In this document: positions 21,981 to 32,218 of the stretch, in pieces
How positions within the stretch are numbered: position 1 is the first letter of the stretch
How the letters are laid out: each line of letters begins with the position of its first letter
The notes under the pieces: generated by a model
What the model saw: the letters and a program-made list of their open reading frames with translations, nothing else
What the model was told of the DNA's origin: nothing
Database searches by the model: none
Position numbers and translations under genes: made by a program
DNA from: Cornus controversa
Lineage: Eukaryota; Streptophyta; Magnoliopsida; Cornales; Cornaceae
Direction of reading: 5' to 3'
Length of the DNA: 64,000 nt
Assembly (NCBI GenBank): GCA_026545225.1
Contig: CM048845.1
Location: forward strand, 89,840,533-89,904,532

Positions 21981-23005
21981 ATGGACCAGAAAAGAAAGAG
22001 AAAAGTGGTAAGCTGGCCAAGCCCAAGCCCAAGTCCTACCCGATCTGCAAAAATCGAAGATTCTGATCCAAGCCCTACCCGATCTGCAAAAATCGAAGAT
22101 ACTGATCCAAGCCCTCCCCGATCTGCAAAAGTCGAAGATACTGAGCCAAGCCTAATCCCTCCACGATCTGCAAAAGTCGAAGATACTGAGCCATGCCTAA
22201 TCGCTCGAGCTCGACGAAAAGTCAAAAGCCTCGAAGATATAATCTCTCCACGATCTGCAAAAGTCAAAAGTATAATCTCTCCACGATCTGGAAAAGTCGA
22301 ACGATCTGTAAAAGTCGAAGATACTAAACCAAGCCTAATCCCTCCACGATCTGCAAAAGTCGAAGATACTAAGCCAAGCCTAAGCGCTCCACAATCTGCA
22401 AAAGTCGATGATACTAAGCCAAGCCTAAGCCCTCCACGATCTGCAAAAGTCGAAGATACTAAGCCAAGCCTAAGCCTAAGCCTAATCCCTCCACGATCTG
22501 CAAAAGTCGAAGATACTAAGCCAAGCCTAATCCCTCCACGTTCTGCAAAAGTAGAAGATATTGAAGTCTTCTTGAGTTCCACAAGCTTAGGCACTTGCAA
22601 CATCTTCGCCCATGTCCTGAACTATCATCTCATGCTCTTACGAATTAACACATTTTGGGAAGTTAGGGATTATGGCGAAGGAGAAGAGATTGGAGAAGAG
22701 GTCCTAACAGCAATCTGGAACTCGAAGATCTCAATTCCAATATTCTCCAAAAACTATGCTTCCAGTAAAGGGTGCCTCCAAGAGCTCACCCAAATGGTTG
22801 AGTTCAAGAAAAGTAGTGGACAATTGATTTTGCCCATATTCTACGACGTCCAACCATCTGATGTAAAGCATCAATCTGGGGCTTACGAGGAAGCCTTTCA
22901 CGAGCACGCCAATTGTTTCGATGAAACAACTGTTAAAGCATGGAAGGAGGCATTGAGAGAGGTTGGAGAGCTCAAGGGTTGGAACCTGACGAGAGAACCT
23001 GACAG
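21981..23005 (+). CDS. TNL exon 1: repeat-rich extension and TIR domain
   Basis: ATG at 21981 (MDQKRKRKVVSW, basic). Residues about 15-195 are Pro/Ser/Lys-rich repeats around the core RSAKVEDTKPS. The TIR domain follows (residues about 195-340): EVFLSS at the first strand, INTFWEVRDYGEGEEIGEEV, IPIFSKNYASSKGCLQELTQ, LPIFYDVQPSDVKHQSGAYE, KAWKEALREVGELKGWNLTR. The usual FRGEDTR after the first strand is not recognisable, and the Trp normally before CLxEL is Gly. The Glu of CLQEL (residue 268), the position of the TIR NADase catalytic Glu, is kept. The donor is GACAG|GTAATT at 23005/23006. A normal TNL starts within a few dozen residues of the TIR, so the extension is unusual. Confidence 0.8.
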
Positions 23006-26000
23006 GTAATTCATTTGAATTTTGTTAGAAATAAGTCTCTTATTTTATTAAACAATAAAATCACTAAAGTACCATTACTTCAATTTTTTTTTTACAAAGA
23101 AAAATGTGAAATGGTACTTTTGAATTTTCAAAAAATTCTGAGATCATCATATGTAACGTGGATAATTTGCTCCAAAATTTGAAATTACATCCATATCAAA
23201 TAGCAGAATGTTTCTTCCACATTTCGCACGTAACGGTTTTTATTTTTGCACTTTACCTTTTTATTCTTGCATATATGCAGACTTCTTAATTAATTGGTAA
23301 TGTCCTTTCGAATTAAAGAAGTCAAAAACAATAAGCTCTTAGCTTTTGGCAACTGGTCATATAGAAATTTAAAATCAAATTAGATGGATAGAAACAAAAA
23401 ATATAAGAAGAATTTTAAAATTATCTGTTTCTTGATTTTGCTGCTACTTCAAATAATTTGAAGTCTTTATTTAATTCAAAGTACCTAAAATAAATACTTA
23501 TAACTTAAAGTCAGAATAAAGAAAATATAAATCATTTTATTGTTTACTATGATTTGCTTGGCAATAATTTTTCATCCTGTTTTCCACCTTTGACATAAAA
23601 TAGGTATGGGGAAAACTTCATAAAAGAGAATATTGTTCCAACAGTGTTGTTAGAGTTAAAGAAGAATTACATGCTTGTAACTGACAGCTTAATTGGAATG
23701 GATCACCACGGAAATGAAATGTTGAGATTATTAAACATCAACTCCAATGAAGTACGAATAGTTGGTATCCATGGCGTCGGTGGTATTGGCAAGACAACTA
23801 TTGCCAAGTTTATCTACAACAAGTTGCTCAAGTGCTTTGAATGTTGTAGCTTCCTTGCAGATGTTAGCGAAATGATGCAACAACACAAGGGTGTTGTTAG
23901 TTTACAGAAACAGCTTCTTACTGACATCCTAAAAAGGTCTCCTGAAATTGCTGATATTGATAGTGGAATCGACATGATTAAACACATAGTTGTTGGAAAG
24001 AAAGTTCTCATTGTTCTTGATGATGTGGATGAAAGCTCTCATTTTGCTAGGCTTGTGGGAAAGCGTGATTGGTTTGGTTCAGGAAGTAGGATCATAATTA
24101 CAACTAAAAACGGACATATTTTAGATGATCTTAAAGTGGATGCGACTTATGAACCCCCATTAATGAATTCTGAGCAATCTCTTCAACTTTTCTGCATGCA
24201 TGCCTTTAGAAGTAAGTTTCCTCCAACAGGCTATTACACTATCTCTGTAGAGGTTGTGTCCGCTGCTGCAGGGATTCCTCTAGCTCTTGAGGTTATAGGT
24301 TCATTTCTATATAGCATGGAGGAAGTAGAATGGGAAGCTCCATTGAAGAAATTGGAGAAAATATTGCATGATGAAGTCGAGAAAAAGTTGAGGGTAATTT
24401 ATGAAGCATTAAATCATGCACAACAACAAATATTTCTCGATATTGCATGTCTTTTTACTGGGATGGATAAAGCTGCTATATTTTACATGTGGGATGATTG
24501 TGGCTATCACCCAAAAAAAGAATTGAATGTTCTTTGTCTCATGTCTCTAGTTAAAGTGGGATATGCTAATGAGCTGAAGATGCATGATCAGTTTAGAGCT
24601 CTTGGTAGGAAAATCGTCTATGAAGAAAAGATTCGGGGCAATCGTAGTAGATTGTGGAATCACGAGGAAGCCTTGAAGATATTGGAGGGACGGAGGGTAA
24701 GATTTGAGTGCATTGAATTTTAGACCCCTTATTAAGGATAGTAGGTTGTGAAATCTGGTCCTAATATGTGCGTACTTATTTTATTTTTTTCCATTGGCAG
24801 GGAACAGAAAAGGTTGAAGCCCTAAGTCTTCACTTTGAATTAGGGCCCGAGAAGAAGCCTCGCTTTACAAGTAAGGAATTTGCAAAACTAGTGAATCTAA
24901 GGTATCTCCAAGTAGATGGCACTGACCTTGTTGGAGATTTTGAGCATCTTCTGCCCCGGTTAAGATGGCTTAATTGGCGAAGATGCCCTCCACATTTTAA
25001 ACCGACCAATTTTAATTTGGAGAATCTAGTCATTCTTGATTTGTCAGACAGTGGCATCACAGAAGACTGGAGGGGTTGGAACCAAATCAAGGTATTGTTT
25101 AATATCTATACATTTGTTTCTTCTATCCCATAATATATCTGTTTAAAACGAATCCTTTTGTGTTGTCTTTTTTAATAGATGACATACAAGTTGAAAGTTC
25201 TACGACTAGCTAATTGTGCTTTAAGGAGAACACCTGACTTTTCATCATATGCAGCTCTAGAGATATTGATTCTTCAACGGTGTAAAAGTTTGGTCGAAGT
25301 TGACCAATCCATTGGTCATCTGAAAAATTTGAAAGTGCTTGACATTTCATATGCTGATATAAGGAATTTACCTGACGAAATTTGGATGTTGGAGAAGCTG
25401 GAAGTGATGGATTTCACACATTGTAGCTATTTGAAGGGTCACATTCCTAGTATTATAGGGAGTTTAACATCTTTGAGATTCTTAAGCTTTTATGATACCA
25501 AAATTCAAAGCCTACCATCAAGCATTTCAAAACTCTCTTGCCTCCAAACCCTTAAATTAGAATGCTGCACAGAGCTTCAATCATTTCCACAGCTTCCCTC
25601 AAGTCTAAGGAGTCTGCATGTAGCTTCTATCCCTAATGAAACAAATTTGGTTAATTTACAGGAGTTGCACTTTGTTGGGGGCTATGAGTATGTGGAGATT
25701 CCTAGAGATATTTGGAAATTTTCCAAATTGAAGAAGTTGGCCTTGGATTCTACCAACATTAGGACCCTACCAAAAGAGATTGATGCCCTTTCTCAGCTGA
25801 AGGTGCTCGATGTCCAATTCTGTCAAGAGCTTCAATGTATACTGGGAATACCTTCGAGTCTAGTTGTTTTATCTCTTGCATTCTGTTATTCACTGGAAAG
25901 ATTGCCGAATCTGTCACATTTGAAAAATTTGTTGAGATTGTCACTTAGTAGTTGTGTTAAGCTGACAGAGGTTCAAGGGCTTGAAAATTTAGAATCATTG

Positions 26001-26330
26001 GCAAGGTTGGACACATATGCGTGTGATATGCTAGCTAACCCTGTTCTTCATGAACAGTTTCCATGCTTACTGTCCTCGGAATCATTTGAATATATGGATT
26101 TGCATGGTTGCAATAATTTAGGTGAGATTGAGGGCCTTGAGACGTTGAAATCTTCGGAGGAAATGAATCTGTCAAGACGTCGCCTCTCATTACACAGGTA
26201 TGGATTTTATTTCAAACAATGGCTCTCTCATTCTCCCCATCCCCATTTGGTTTTTGCAAGGGGGATTTTTCTTTATTGCTTCTTAATATTCTTTTGTTTC
26301 TTTATATCGATTCTAGTTGTGGTTGGATGA
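21981..26330 (+). CDS. TIR-NBS-LRR (TNL) disease-resistance-like gene, four exons
   Basis: Proposed exons are 21981-23005, 23604-24696, 24801-25091 and 25179 to the stop at 26328-26330. All introns are GT-AG and keep the frame (AG|G gives Arg at the first junction). The domain order is a repeat-rich N-terminal extension, TIR, NB-ARC, short linker and LRR, the canonical TNL layout in which TIR, NB-ARC and LRR sit on separate exons. TNLs are intracellular receptors whose TIR domain acts as an NADase after effector recognition. The TIR start is degenerate, and the C-terminal region after the LRR is missing or lies on an unrecognised exon (a possible donor sits at 26197). The gene may be functional, truncated or a young pseudogene. 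It stands alone among transposons. Confidence 0.8.
22020..22575 (+). repeat. Minisatellite in TNL exon 1 encoding 13-15 residue repeats
   Basis: About ten to twelve degenerate units of mainly 39 or 45 bp, with core CGATCTGCAAAAGTCGAAG. They encode variants of PTRSAKIEDSDPS and PRSAKVEDTKPSLIP. Most unit lengths are multiples of three, so the coding frame stays open, and so does the opposite strand (21941-22603). A few units are shortened around 22200-22310. Confidence 0.9.
23006..23603 (+). other. TNL intron 1
   Basis: 598 bp, GTAATT...ATAAAATAG, AT-rich, with no ORF or element recognised inside. Its place between the TIR and NB-ARC exons matches the usual TNL intron. Confidence 0.8.
23604..24696 (+). 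CDS. TNL exon 2: NB-ARC ATPase domain
   Basis: Reads YGENFIKENIVPTVLLELKK, then DSLIGMDHHGNEMLRLL. The P-loop GVGGIGKTT lies near 23773-23799, kinase 2 VLIVLDDVDE near 24004-24033 (Asp at the final position, as in TNLs), RNBS-B GSGSRIIITTKN near 24078-24113, GIPLALEVIGS near 24271-24303, and MHD at 24580-24588 within KMHDQFRALGRKIV. All the core nucleotide-binding motifs are present and the exon is open throughout, so this domain looks intact. It ends LEGRR before the donor GTAAGA. Confidence 0.88.
24801..25091 (+). CDS. TNL exon 3: NB-ARC to LRR linker and first LRRs
   Basis: Reads GTEKVEALSLHFELGPEKKP, then FAKLVNLRYLQVDGTDLVGD and FNLENLVILDLSDSGITEDW. GTEKVEAL at the start of the exon after MHD is the standard TNL junction. 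The acceptor is TTGGCAG at 24800 and the donor AATCAAG|GTATTG at 25091. It continues in frame into exon 4. Confidence 0.82.
25179..26330 (+). CDS. TNL exon 4: leucine-rich repeats
   Basis: Begins MTYKLKVLRLANCALRRTPD and carries about ten LRRs, such as LKNLKVLDISYADIRNLPDE, SCLQTLKLECCTELQSFPQL and LSQLKVLDVQFCQELQCILG. The last recognisable repeat-like sequence is near 26150 (IEGLETLKSSEEMNLS). A possible donor (CACAG|GTATGG) lies at 26197. If it is used, a further exon must exist that I cannot find; if not, the protein ends after a hydrophobic tail at 26328. A short LRR region and no post-LRR domain suggest 3' truncation. Confidence 0.75.
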   Translation: MTYKLKVLRLANCALRRTPDFSSYAALEILILQRCKSLVEVDQSIGHLKNLKVLDISYADIRNLPDEIWMLEKLEVMDFTHCSYLKGHIPSIIGSLTSLRFLSFYDTKIQSLPSSISKLSCLQTLKLECCTELQSFPQLPSSLRSLHVASIPNETNLVNLQELHFVGGYEYVEIPRDIWKFSKLKKLALDSTNIRTLPKEIDALSQLKVLDVQFCQELQCILGIPSSLVVLSLAFCYSLERLPNLSHLKNLLRLSLSSCVKLTEVQGLENLESLARLDTYACDMLANPVLHEQFPCLLSSESFEYMDLHGCNNLGEIEGLETLKSSEEMNLSRRRLSLHRYGFYFKQWLSHSPHPHLVFARGIFLYCFLIFFCFFISILVVVG

Positions 26331-27249
26331 GTTAATGAAATTTACAAAAGCATCAAATACCAGTATCATGACAAATAGAATCAAAATTATTTCCTAACAA
26401 GAAAGTTGAAATGGTTATTTACACGAGTCAACGACCAAACTCTTAGCTCTGCAGGATGTCCGTATTCTATTTATAAACCAGTTTTATTGTTTTTGACTTT
26501 TGACCTCCAACCCATGTGTCCAAAGTGGGATGTTGATAATGATAAAACGAGGTTCAATTCAAAACATAGAGTTAACTATTTGAAGCCTATTTTGGTGGTT
26601 ATTCAAAACCAAAAGTTGAACTATTAGAAATCCATTTAGGTGGTGGGTTCAAATTGAATGTTAAACTATTTTTCTTGCCATTTAAGTGGTTATTCAAAAT
26701 CAAGAGGGACATTATTTGAAGCCTACTTAGATAGTTATCTGGAGCCGCGTTAGATTATCAGAAGTCTATAAAGGTGGTTATCTGTTTTAGACTACTTGAA
26801 GTCTATAAGATTGGTTTTTTGAAATCTAAGGAAATTTAGACTATTCTTAACCCCAAGTTGGTTAATGGACCCCAGAAAATTAGATTTTTCCTTGCCTAAA
26901 AAGCTAGGAAGCACAAATACTCCATCAAGACACCGTGGCTATGTCGGAAACGTGCCTGACACGCTTGGAACACTTGTCCGACAACTCTAGAAGTATTCAC
27001 ATTTTTAAATTCTTATTATTTTTGAAATGGACACAATCCAAATATGCCAAGGACACGTCCTGATACACCAAAACACGTGAGGGACAAGTTTTGGACACAA
27101 CATGGTGAATTTGTGAATTTTTTTATAAAAGAAAACATCGGATCTCAGCTTGAATTTTAAAATTTAATGAGAGTAAAATGTAAAAACAAAAATTAGGCTT
27201 AAAAGCCCAACAACAATCGAAGCTGTTTTATTCAAAATTTACATCATCT
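26331..27249. other. Intergenic region with degenerate repeats
   Basis: No supported gene. From about 26575 to 26870 a loose repeat recurs, with variants of TTTGAAGCCTA, GGTGGTTATTC and AAATTTAGACTATT. Related phrases recur at 27940-28010. The part 26925-27110 contains repeated GACAC/ACACGT words. Confidence 0.5.
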
Positions 27250-27796
27250 TACCCTCTTTCCCTGAAGCCTTTGTTCTCTCATCTCTGTCATTTCAAACTA
27301 TAAAGCCAAAACAGTGACGGAGAAAGCGAGGAGAAGAAGAAGAAGAAGAAGAAAGAAAGGCAAAAGAGAAGAATAGAAGAACCACAAGCATCTAAAGGTA
27401 TTTTCCATTTCTAAACTTCTAGGGTTAAGGCTTTTAATCTTTTCTCTCTTCTCCCAAGTCAGTTTACGGTTAAGGTTTTTTTTTTCACTCTACTCTCTAT
27501 TTTCTCTTTAATCCATTTTATTTTTCATTTTGTTAGAGAAATTTTGGTTGTGGTGTATGGATTTGCACGGCCTGATTGATTGCCTAAATGATAAAAATGA
27601 ACTTATTATATTTTGCATAATTGTTTTAAGTATGTTATGACATGATTGAAGAATTTAGCATGATAGAATAAATGTTTGTTTTTTTTTTTGGTTAAGTCAG
27701 ATAAGTTCATTAAATATTAGAAAATTGAAAGTATTACACGACTAGAGGGGCATAGCCCTAAAAAGTGTATGGTATTATTGAGAAATTGAAAAAAGT

Positions 27797-27834
<38 letters not shown>

Positions 27835-28229
27835 AAATTTACTGTATCAGCATAGTGTTGTGCTCATTTCTGTGCTTCTTAGCAAAAAAAAGGTTGGCTT
27901 AAGCCTATTCATAGCTAAAAATGTTTGGTATTTGAAACACAAGAAATTTAGACTTCTCAAAGTCAAGTTATTTACAACTAGGGAAATTTAGACCATTTGA
28001 AGCTAGAAGATCTTTATGTTTGTCAGTTTTATATATATATATATATTGAGGTTGAGGAAAAAAAATTGGTTGCTCTTGTAGTATCATGCATCGGAATAAT
28101 CATAACTGTAGTGATGGGTCACATGCATGTACTGTAGCTAATGGTGTGATTATCTCATTGTACCATGCATCGTGATTGGGGCATGATCCGTAGTCTTCTT
28201 AATTTACTTGTTTACTTCTATTTTTATAG
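27250..28229 (+). other. Possible 5' region of an unknown transcription unit
   Basis: Contains a CT-rich then GAA-rich leader-like stretch (27250-27400; GAA run near 27335-27352), a possible donor AAAG|GTATTT at 27397, an AT dinucleotide run (27800-27832) and a shorter one (28029-28047). The acceptor-like TTTTTATAG at 28229 precedes the candidate exon. No coding sequence is recognised, and a transcript is inference only. Confidence 0.3.
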
Positions 28230-28493
28230 GAGAAGAAAGATTGAGCACACAGAAGGCAAGTGCTGGCGCTGTTGAGGGCAAGAAGAGGAACATTCAAGGC
28301 CTCTGGCCAAAGGCACTGGTGTTGCACGGCAAAGATGCCATCGAGTCCCGAGAAGCCAAAGCGAAGCCCAACTTCCCATTGTCTGAACATGCAAAGAAGC
28401 AAGAGCTCATGGCATCAAAGCGTCGAGAGAAGCAGACCAATTCAACGGATCAGAAAGCAAAGAACAGCGAAGATGATACAGGGACAGTGTTAG
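28230..28493 (+). CDS. Candidate orphan exon, unknown product
   Basis: An open frame reads EERLSTQKASAGAVEGKKRN, QGLWPKALVLHGKDAIESRE, KPNFPLSEHAKKQELMASKR and EKQTNSTDQKAKNSEDDTGT. It is flanked by TTTTTATAG on the left and GTGAGTG near 28493 on the right, which look like splice signals, and its composition is less AT-rich than its neighbours. It is hydrophilic and Lys/Glu-rich with no domain I recognise. No partner exon was found. It could be a captured exon or the relic of a retrogene. Confidence 0.3.
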
Positions 28494-28549
28494 GTGAGTG
28501 AACAACAAGCAATATGGGACGTGTAAATATTCATATAATAACTTTCGCG

Positions 28550-28671
28550 CTAGAGCCTTGGTGCAATGGTAAGGTTGTTCTATTGTAATCGAAGTTACGA
28601 GTTCGAAATACGAAAATAGTCTCTCCGCATGCGGTGTTAAAGTTGTGTACATCTAACTTTCTCCATATCTC
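28550..28671 (+). mobile_element. tRNA-derived SINE, Au-like
   Basis: It has an A-box-like TTGGTGCAATGGTAAGGTTG and a B-box-like GTTACGAGTTCGAAATACG, then CTCTCCGCATGCGGTGTTAA and GTTGTGTACATCTAACTTTC. That downstream part matches the body of the plant Au SINE family as I know it. The promoter boxes are degenerate and no long poly-T end or clear duplication was found, so this is an old copy. Confidence 0.75.
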
Positions 28672-28685
28672 AAATTGACGAGAGC

Positions 28686-28790
28686 TTCGTAATTTTTCAA
28701 TATCAAGGATATGACATGATTTAAGTTAATATACATCCAAGTACATAAAATAAATCACCATTTTATTTAAAACAGAGAGAATAATAGTGA
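28686..28790. repeat. Diverged direct repeat, copy 1
   Basis: TAATTTTTCAATATCAAG, then ATACATCCAAGTACATAAAA and AATCACCATTTTATTTAAAA are repeated with changes at about 30838-30955. The pair flanks the foldback element. It may be two fragments of one unknown repeat family. Confidence 0.6.
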
Positions 28791-29121
28791 TGGATATTGT
28801 CGTATACAAAAGATAAACATTAACTACTATAACATTCTGCTACCTTCCTTTAAGAAATTCTAACAATAATCCCAACTCTAATCTATATTACATTAAAACA
28901 TTGTATTTGAAACTAATTTTTTTAAAAAAAATAACAATCTAACGGTAAAAAATGTTTAAAAAACTAATCTTAAGATTCAAAATATTGATGTATATTCACG
29001 ATATAAAATAATAATCTCTATCTACAATTAAATGGACACGATTCATTCACTACATTCACACATAAATTCACGTACACATACTCGTTCACTTACTCTCACA
29101 CCTAAAATAACATTATATTTT

Positions 29122-30163
29122 TTAGGGTAAAATACATTGACCTCTCCTAAGGTTTGACCTAATTACACCCGACATCAAACTAATGGATTTTGTTACAATG
29201 ACCTTTCCTGAGGTTTGCTTCGTTAGACAAAGACTCCCCTCCGTCCAAAATTCTATTAGTTTTGTCAAAAAAATTATAATAAAATACACTGACCTATCCT
29301 GAGGTTTGGGGTAAATTACATTGACATTCCCTGAAATTTGGTCTAATTACCGGCATCAAATTAATTGATTTTGTTACAATGATCTCTCCTGTAACAAAAA
29401 TGAACTAACCGACGTTAACTTTTGGGTGAAATATCTATTCTACCCTTAATATTATATTAATATAAAAATTAAAATATTAATATATATAAAATGACATTTT
29501 TGCTCATCTAATATAATAATATTTACTATATATATAATATAGTAAATATTATTATATATATGTGTGTGTGCGCGCACAACACCAGTTGCCATCATTACCC
29601 CCATCGACACCACACCAAGTCACCGTCATGCCACATACCAGACCCACCACTCATGGATGCCATGCTGTGAATCACCACTAGCCAAGCCACCATGAGCCAC
29701 CACAACCATCGTGCATAACCCCAACTGCCATGGCCACCACCATGCTCCCACCATGTAAATATTATTATATTAGATGGGCAAAAATGTCATTATATATATA
29801 TAAATATTTTAATTTTTATATCAATATAATATTAAGGGTAGAATAGATATTTTACCTAAAAGTTAACGTCGGTTAGTTTATTTATGTTACAGGGGAAGTC
29901 ATTGTAGCAAAATCAATTAGTTTGATGCCGGGGTGTAATTAGGCCAAACCTCAGGGGTGGTCAGTGTAATTTATCCCAAACCTCATGGTAGGTCATTGTA
30001 ATTTACCATAATTTTTTTGACAAAAGTAACAAAATTTTGGACAAAGGGAGGTCTTTGTCTAACGGAGCAAACCTCAGGGGAGGTCATTGTAACAAAATCT
30101 ATTAATTTGATGCCGGGTGTAATTAGGTCAAATATCAGAGAAGGTCAGTGTAATTTACCCTAG
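29122..30163. mobile_element. Foldback (long inverted repeat) element of about 1.04 kb
   Basis: The left arm (29124 to about 29560) and right arm (about 29755 to 30161) are inverted copies. The ends are AGGGTAAAATACATTGACC and its complement-like GGTCAGTGTAATTTACCCT. Each arm holds internal copies of a CCTCAGGGGAGGTC/GACCTTTCCTGAGG word. The centre (about 29560-29755) is unique and CA-rich. TA flanks both ends if the termini are set at GGGTAAA, so a TA duplication is possible. It has no ORF and is non-autonomous; the superfamily is not certain. Confidence 0.75.
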
Positions 30164-31748
30164 TTTTTATAGTGTTGTAGACACGAACAATACAAATACA
30201 CTAGTACTATTATAAAGTAGATTACCATATATTAAAGCTCCATTCTGTAATCCACCTATACCTTTTCTTATCTTGACCTAGCACCAACAATGGATGTAAT
30301 TTTGTCTCTAATCCACTTTATTTTGTACTAACACTTCCTAACAAATAGAAAATTTTCACTCTTGGTCTATTACTTAAACTTAATATCAGAAGCACAAATT
30401 ATGGTATCGGTGATCAAACTTCTAACATCACAATATTGAAAGGATCACTACTCAATCATAATTCCACTTGAGCAATGCTAGAATCAATCACACTTGTCTG
30501 ACAGTAATTTCTTATAATTGTCTTAATTTCTTGTCTTGGTCTCCCCTTTACGACATCCCATGTTATTATCTTCAAACACTACACAATCACATCAATGCAC
30601 TTAAGATAACACTGTGTCAATAATTAACCTCAATTCATCATTAATCCATGAAACGCATGTCAGATCACGCTAATGGACTATGTTGCTGCCTACACTAAGC
30701 GTACCTAAATCTTACATAATGACTTATCTGTCATAACATACCATTTGATATTACGATAAAATGTAATACCTAAACTCTGATACTAAATTGTCAGTATTAA
30801 GATCTAATACCTAAATTCTAATATTAAATTGTTATGTCCTAATTTTTCAATATCAAGAACTCTTATCCGACAATCAACCCATGGCGTGAGTTAAGTTGAC
30901 ATACATCTCAGTACATGAAATAAATCACCATTCTATTTAAAATAGAGAGAGTAACCCAACAACTATTAAAGAGTCCATCATATGTCATTACATAATTGAT
31001 CATACCTTCAAAAACAAAATATGAAATCAATATTATAATTCATACCAACCTCGCTACATGGTCCCTTATTAGCATAATAAAAAGGTAACTAACATAAGAA
31101 GTAGAAATATTAATCCACCAGGATCATCAATCATGCACTAGTATACCCGTCACTTGAAATAGTAAGTAACCCTGCTCAACAAGTTCATCACCCAACAAGT
31201 TAAACATATATGTCTTCTCCTTAGTAGTAGTGTATTTGTTATTAAATAAGTATCGTAACGAAAACAATATTCTCAATGTTAGCATCGCGGCTATATTGAA
31301 TTCCTTAAATGTTTGGAACTTAAATTCAAGTTAATCATCTTGATTATCTACTTAATAAACATGTTTAATTTGTATAAGATTTTATGTATAAGCTAATAGG
31401 AAGCAAGGAACACATATGATATGGTAAATCTCCATTACTCAAGAAAGGAACACATCCATTATAATTAATCATTTCCATTACTTAAAAGGAGGGAACACAT
31501 GCAATATGATTAATTCCTTTACTCAAATGAGGGAACACTTCTATTATTAATCATCTCCATAATCTATACTACTATTAAAAGTACAAACATATTTTTTTGA
31601 GTTTCAATACAATTTTTTTAATTAAAAAAAATAAAGACATAACCTAAATAAGCTATTATAGTTCTTGGCTAATATACTACTAATAGATTCCTAAAGATTC
31701 TAAAACTCTATCAAATACTAATAAACATACTAAAACTCTATCAACTAC
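30164..31748. other. Intergenic region
   Basis: About 1.6 kb of AT-rich sequence without a supported gene. It includes the second copy of the diverged repeat (30838-30955). The sequence near 31560 (ATCTATACTACTATTAAAAG) looks like a Helitron-type start, but no matching end was found. Confidence 0.5.
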
Positions 31749-32218
31749 AAGGCTCCGTTTGGATTGAGGGATTTGGAAGGATAAGGAGAGAAAAGAAAGG
31801 AGATGATATATCATGTTGTGTTTGGATAGACATTATTAAAAGAAAAGAAATGATAATGAGGGATAAGAAGGAACAACTATCCTTCCTTATCCCTCATATC
31901 CTATCCTCCCAAAAATAAAAAGATTGGAAGGTAGTACTTTCATAATTCTGAAACTGTCATCAACAATTAGAAAGAGAAAATTGTTATTCCATCCATGTCC
32001 CATAAATATTAAAGGATATTATAGTAATTTAGTCTTTATCCTTTCTCTACCCTATCTTATCTAAACAAGAATATTATCATCTCATTTCTTTTCTCTCTTA
32101 TTTATCCAAATATGAATAGAGTTTATTGTTATCCTCTCGTCTTTTTTTTCTCTCTCTCATATCTAATATTATCCTCTCCTTTCTTTTCTCTTATACTATC
32201 CAAACCAAACGGAGCCTT
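31749..32218. mobile_element. MITE, 470 bp, GGCTCCGTTTGG termini
   Basis: Inverted ends AAGGCTCCGTTTGGATT and CCAAACCAAACGGAGCCTT enclose a longer imperfect inverted repeat of purine-rich (left) and pyrimidine-rich (right) sequence, such as AAGGATAAGGAGAGAAAAG against CTTTCTTTTCTC. It has no coding capacity. No clear target duplication could be read, so hAT or Harbinger origin stays open. Confidence 0.75.

Noticed and set aside
21941-22603. 220-codon open frame on the minus strand opposite TNL exon 1
   Set aside because: It is the shadow of the in-frame minisatellite; repeat units are multiples of three and lack stops on both strands. There are no recognisable domains.
28553-28625. A tRNA gene suggested by A- and B-box-like sequences
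   Set aside because: No cloverleaf can be formed and the body matches a SINE; the B box is degenerate.
31560-31750. Helitron 5' end suggested by ATCTATACTACTATTAAAAG
   Set aside because: No CTRR-type 3' end with a hairpin was found downstream, and the insertion site context could not be tested.
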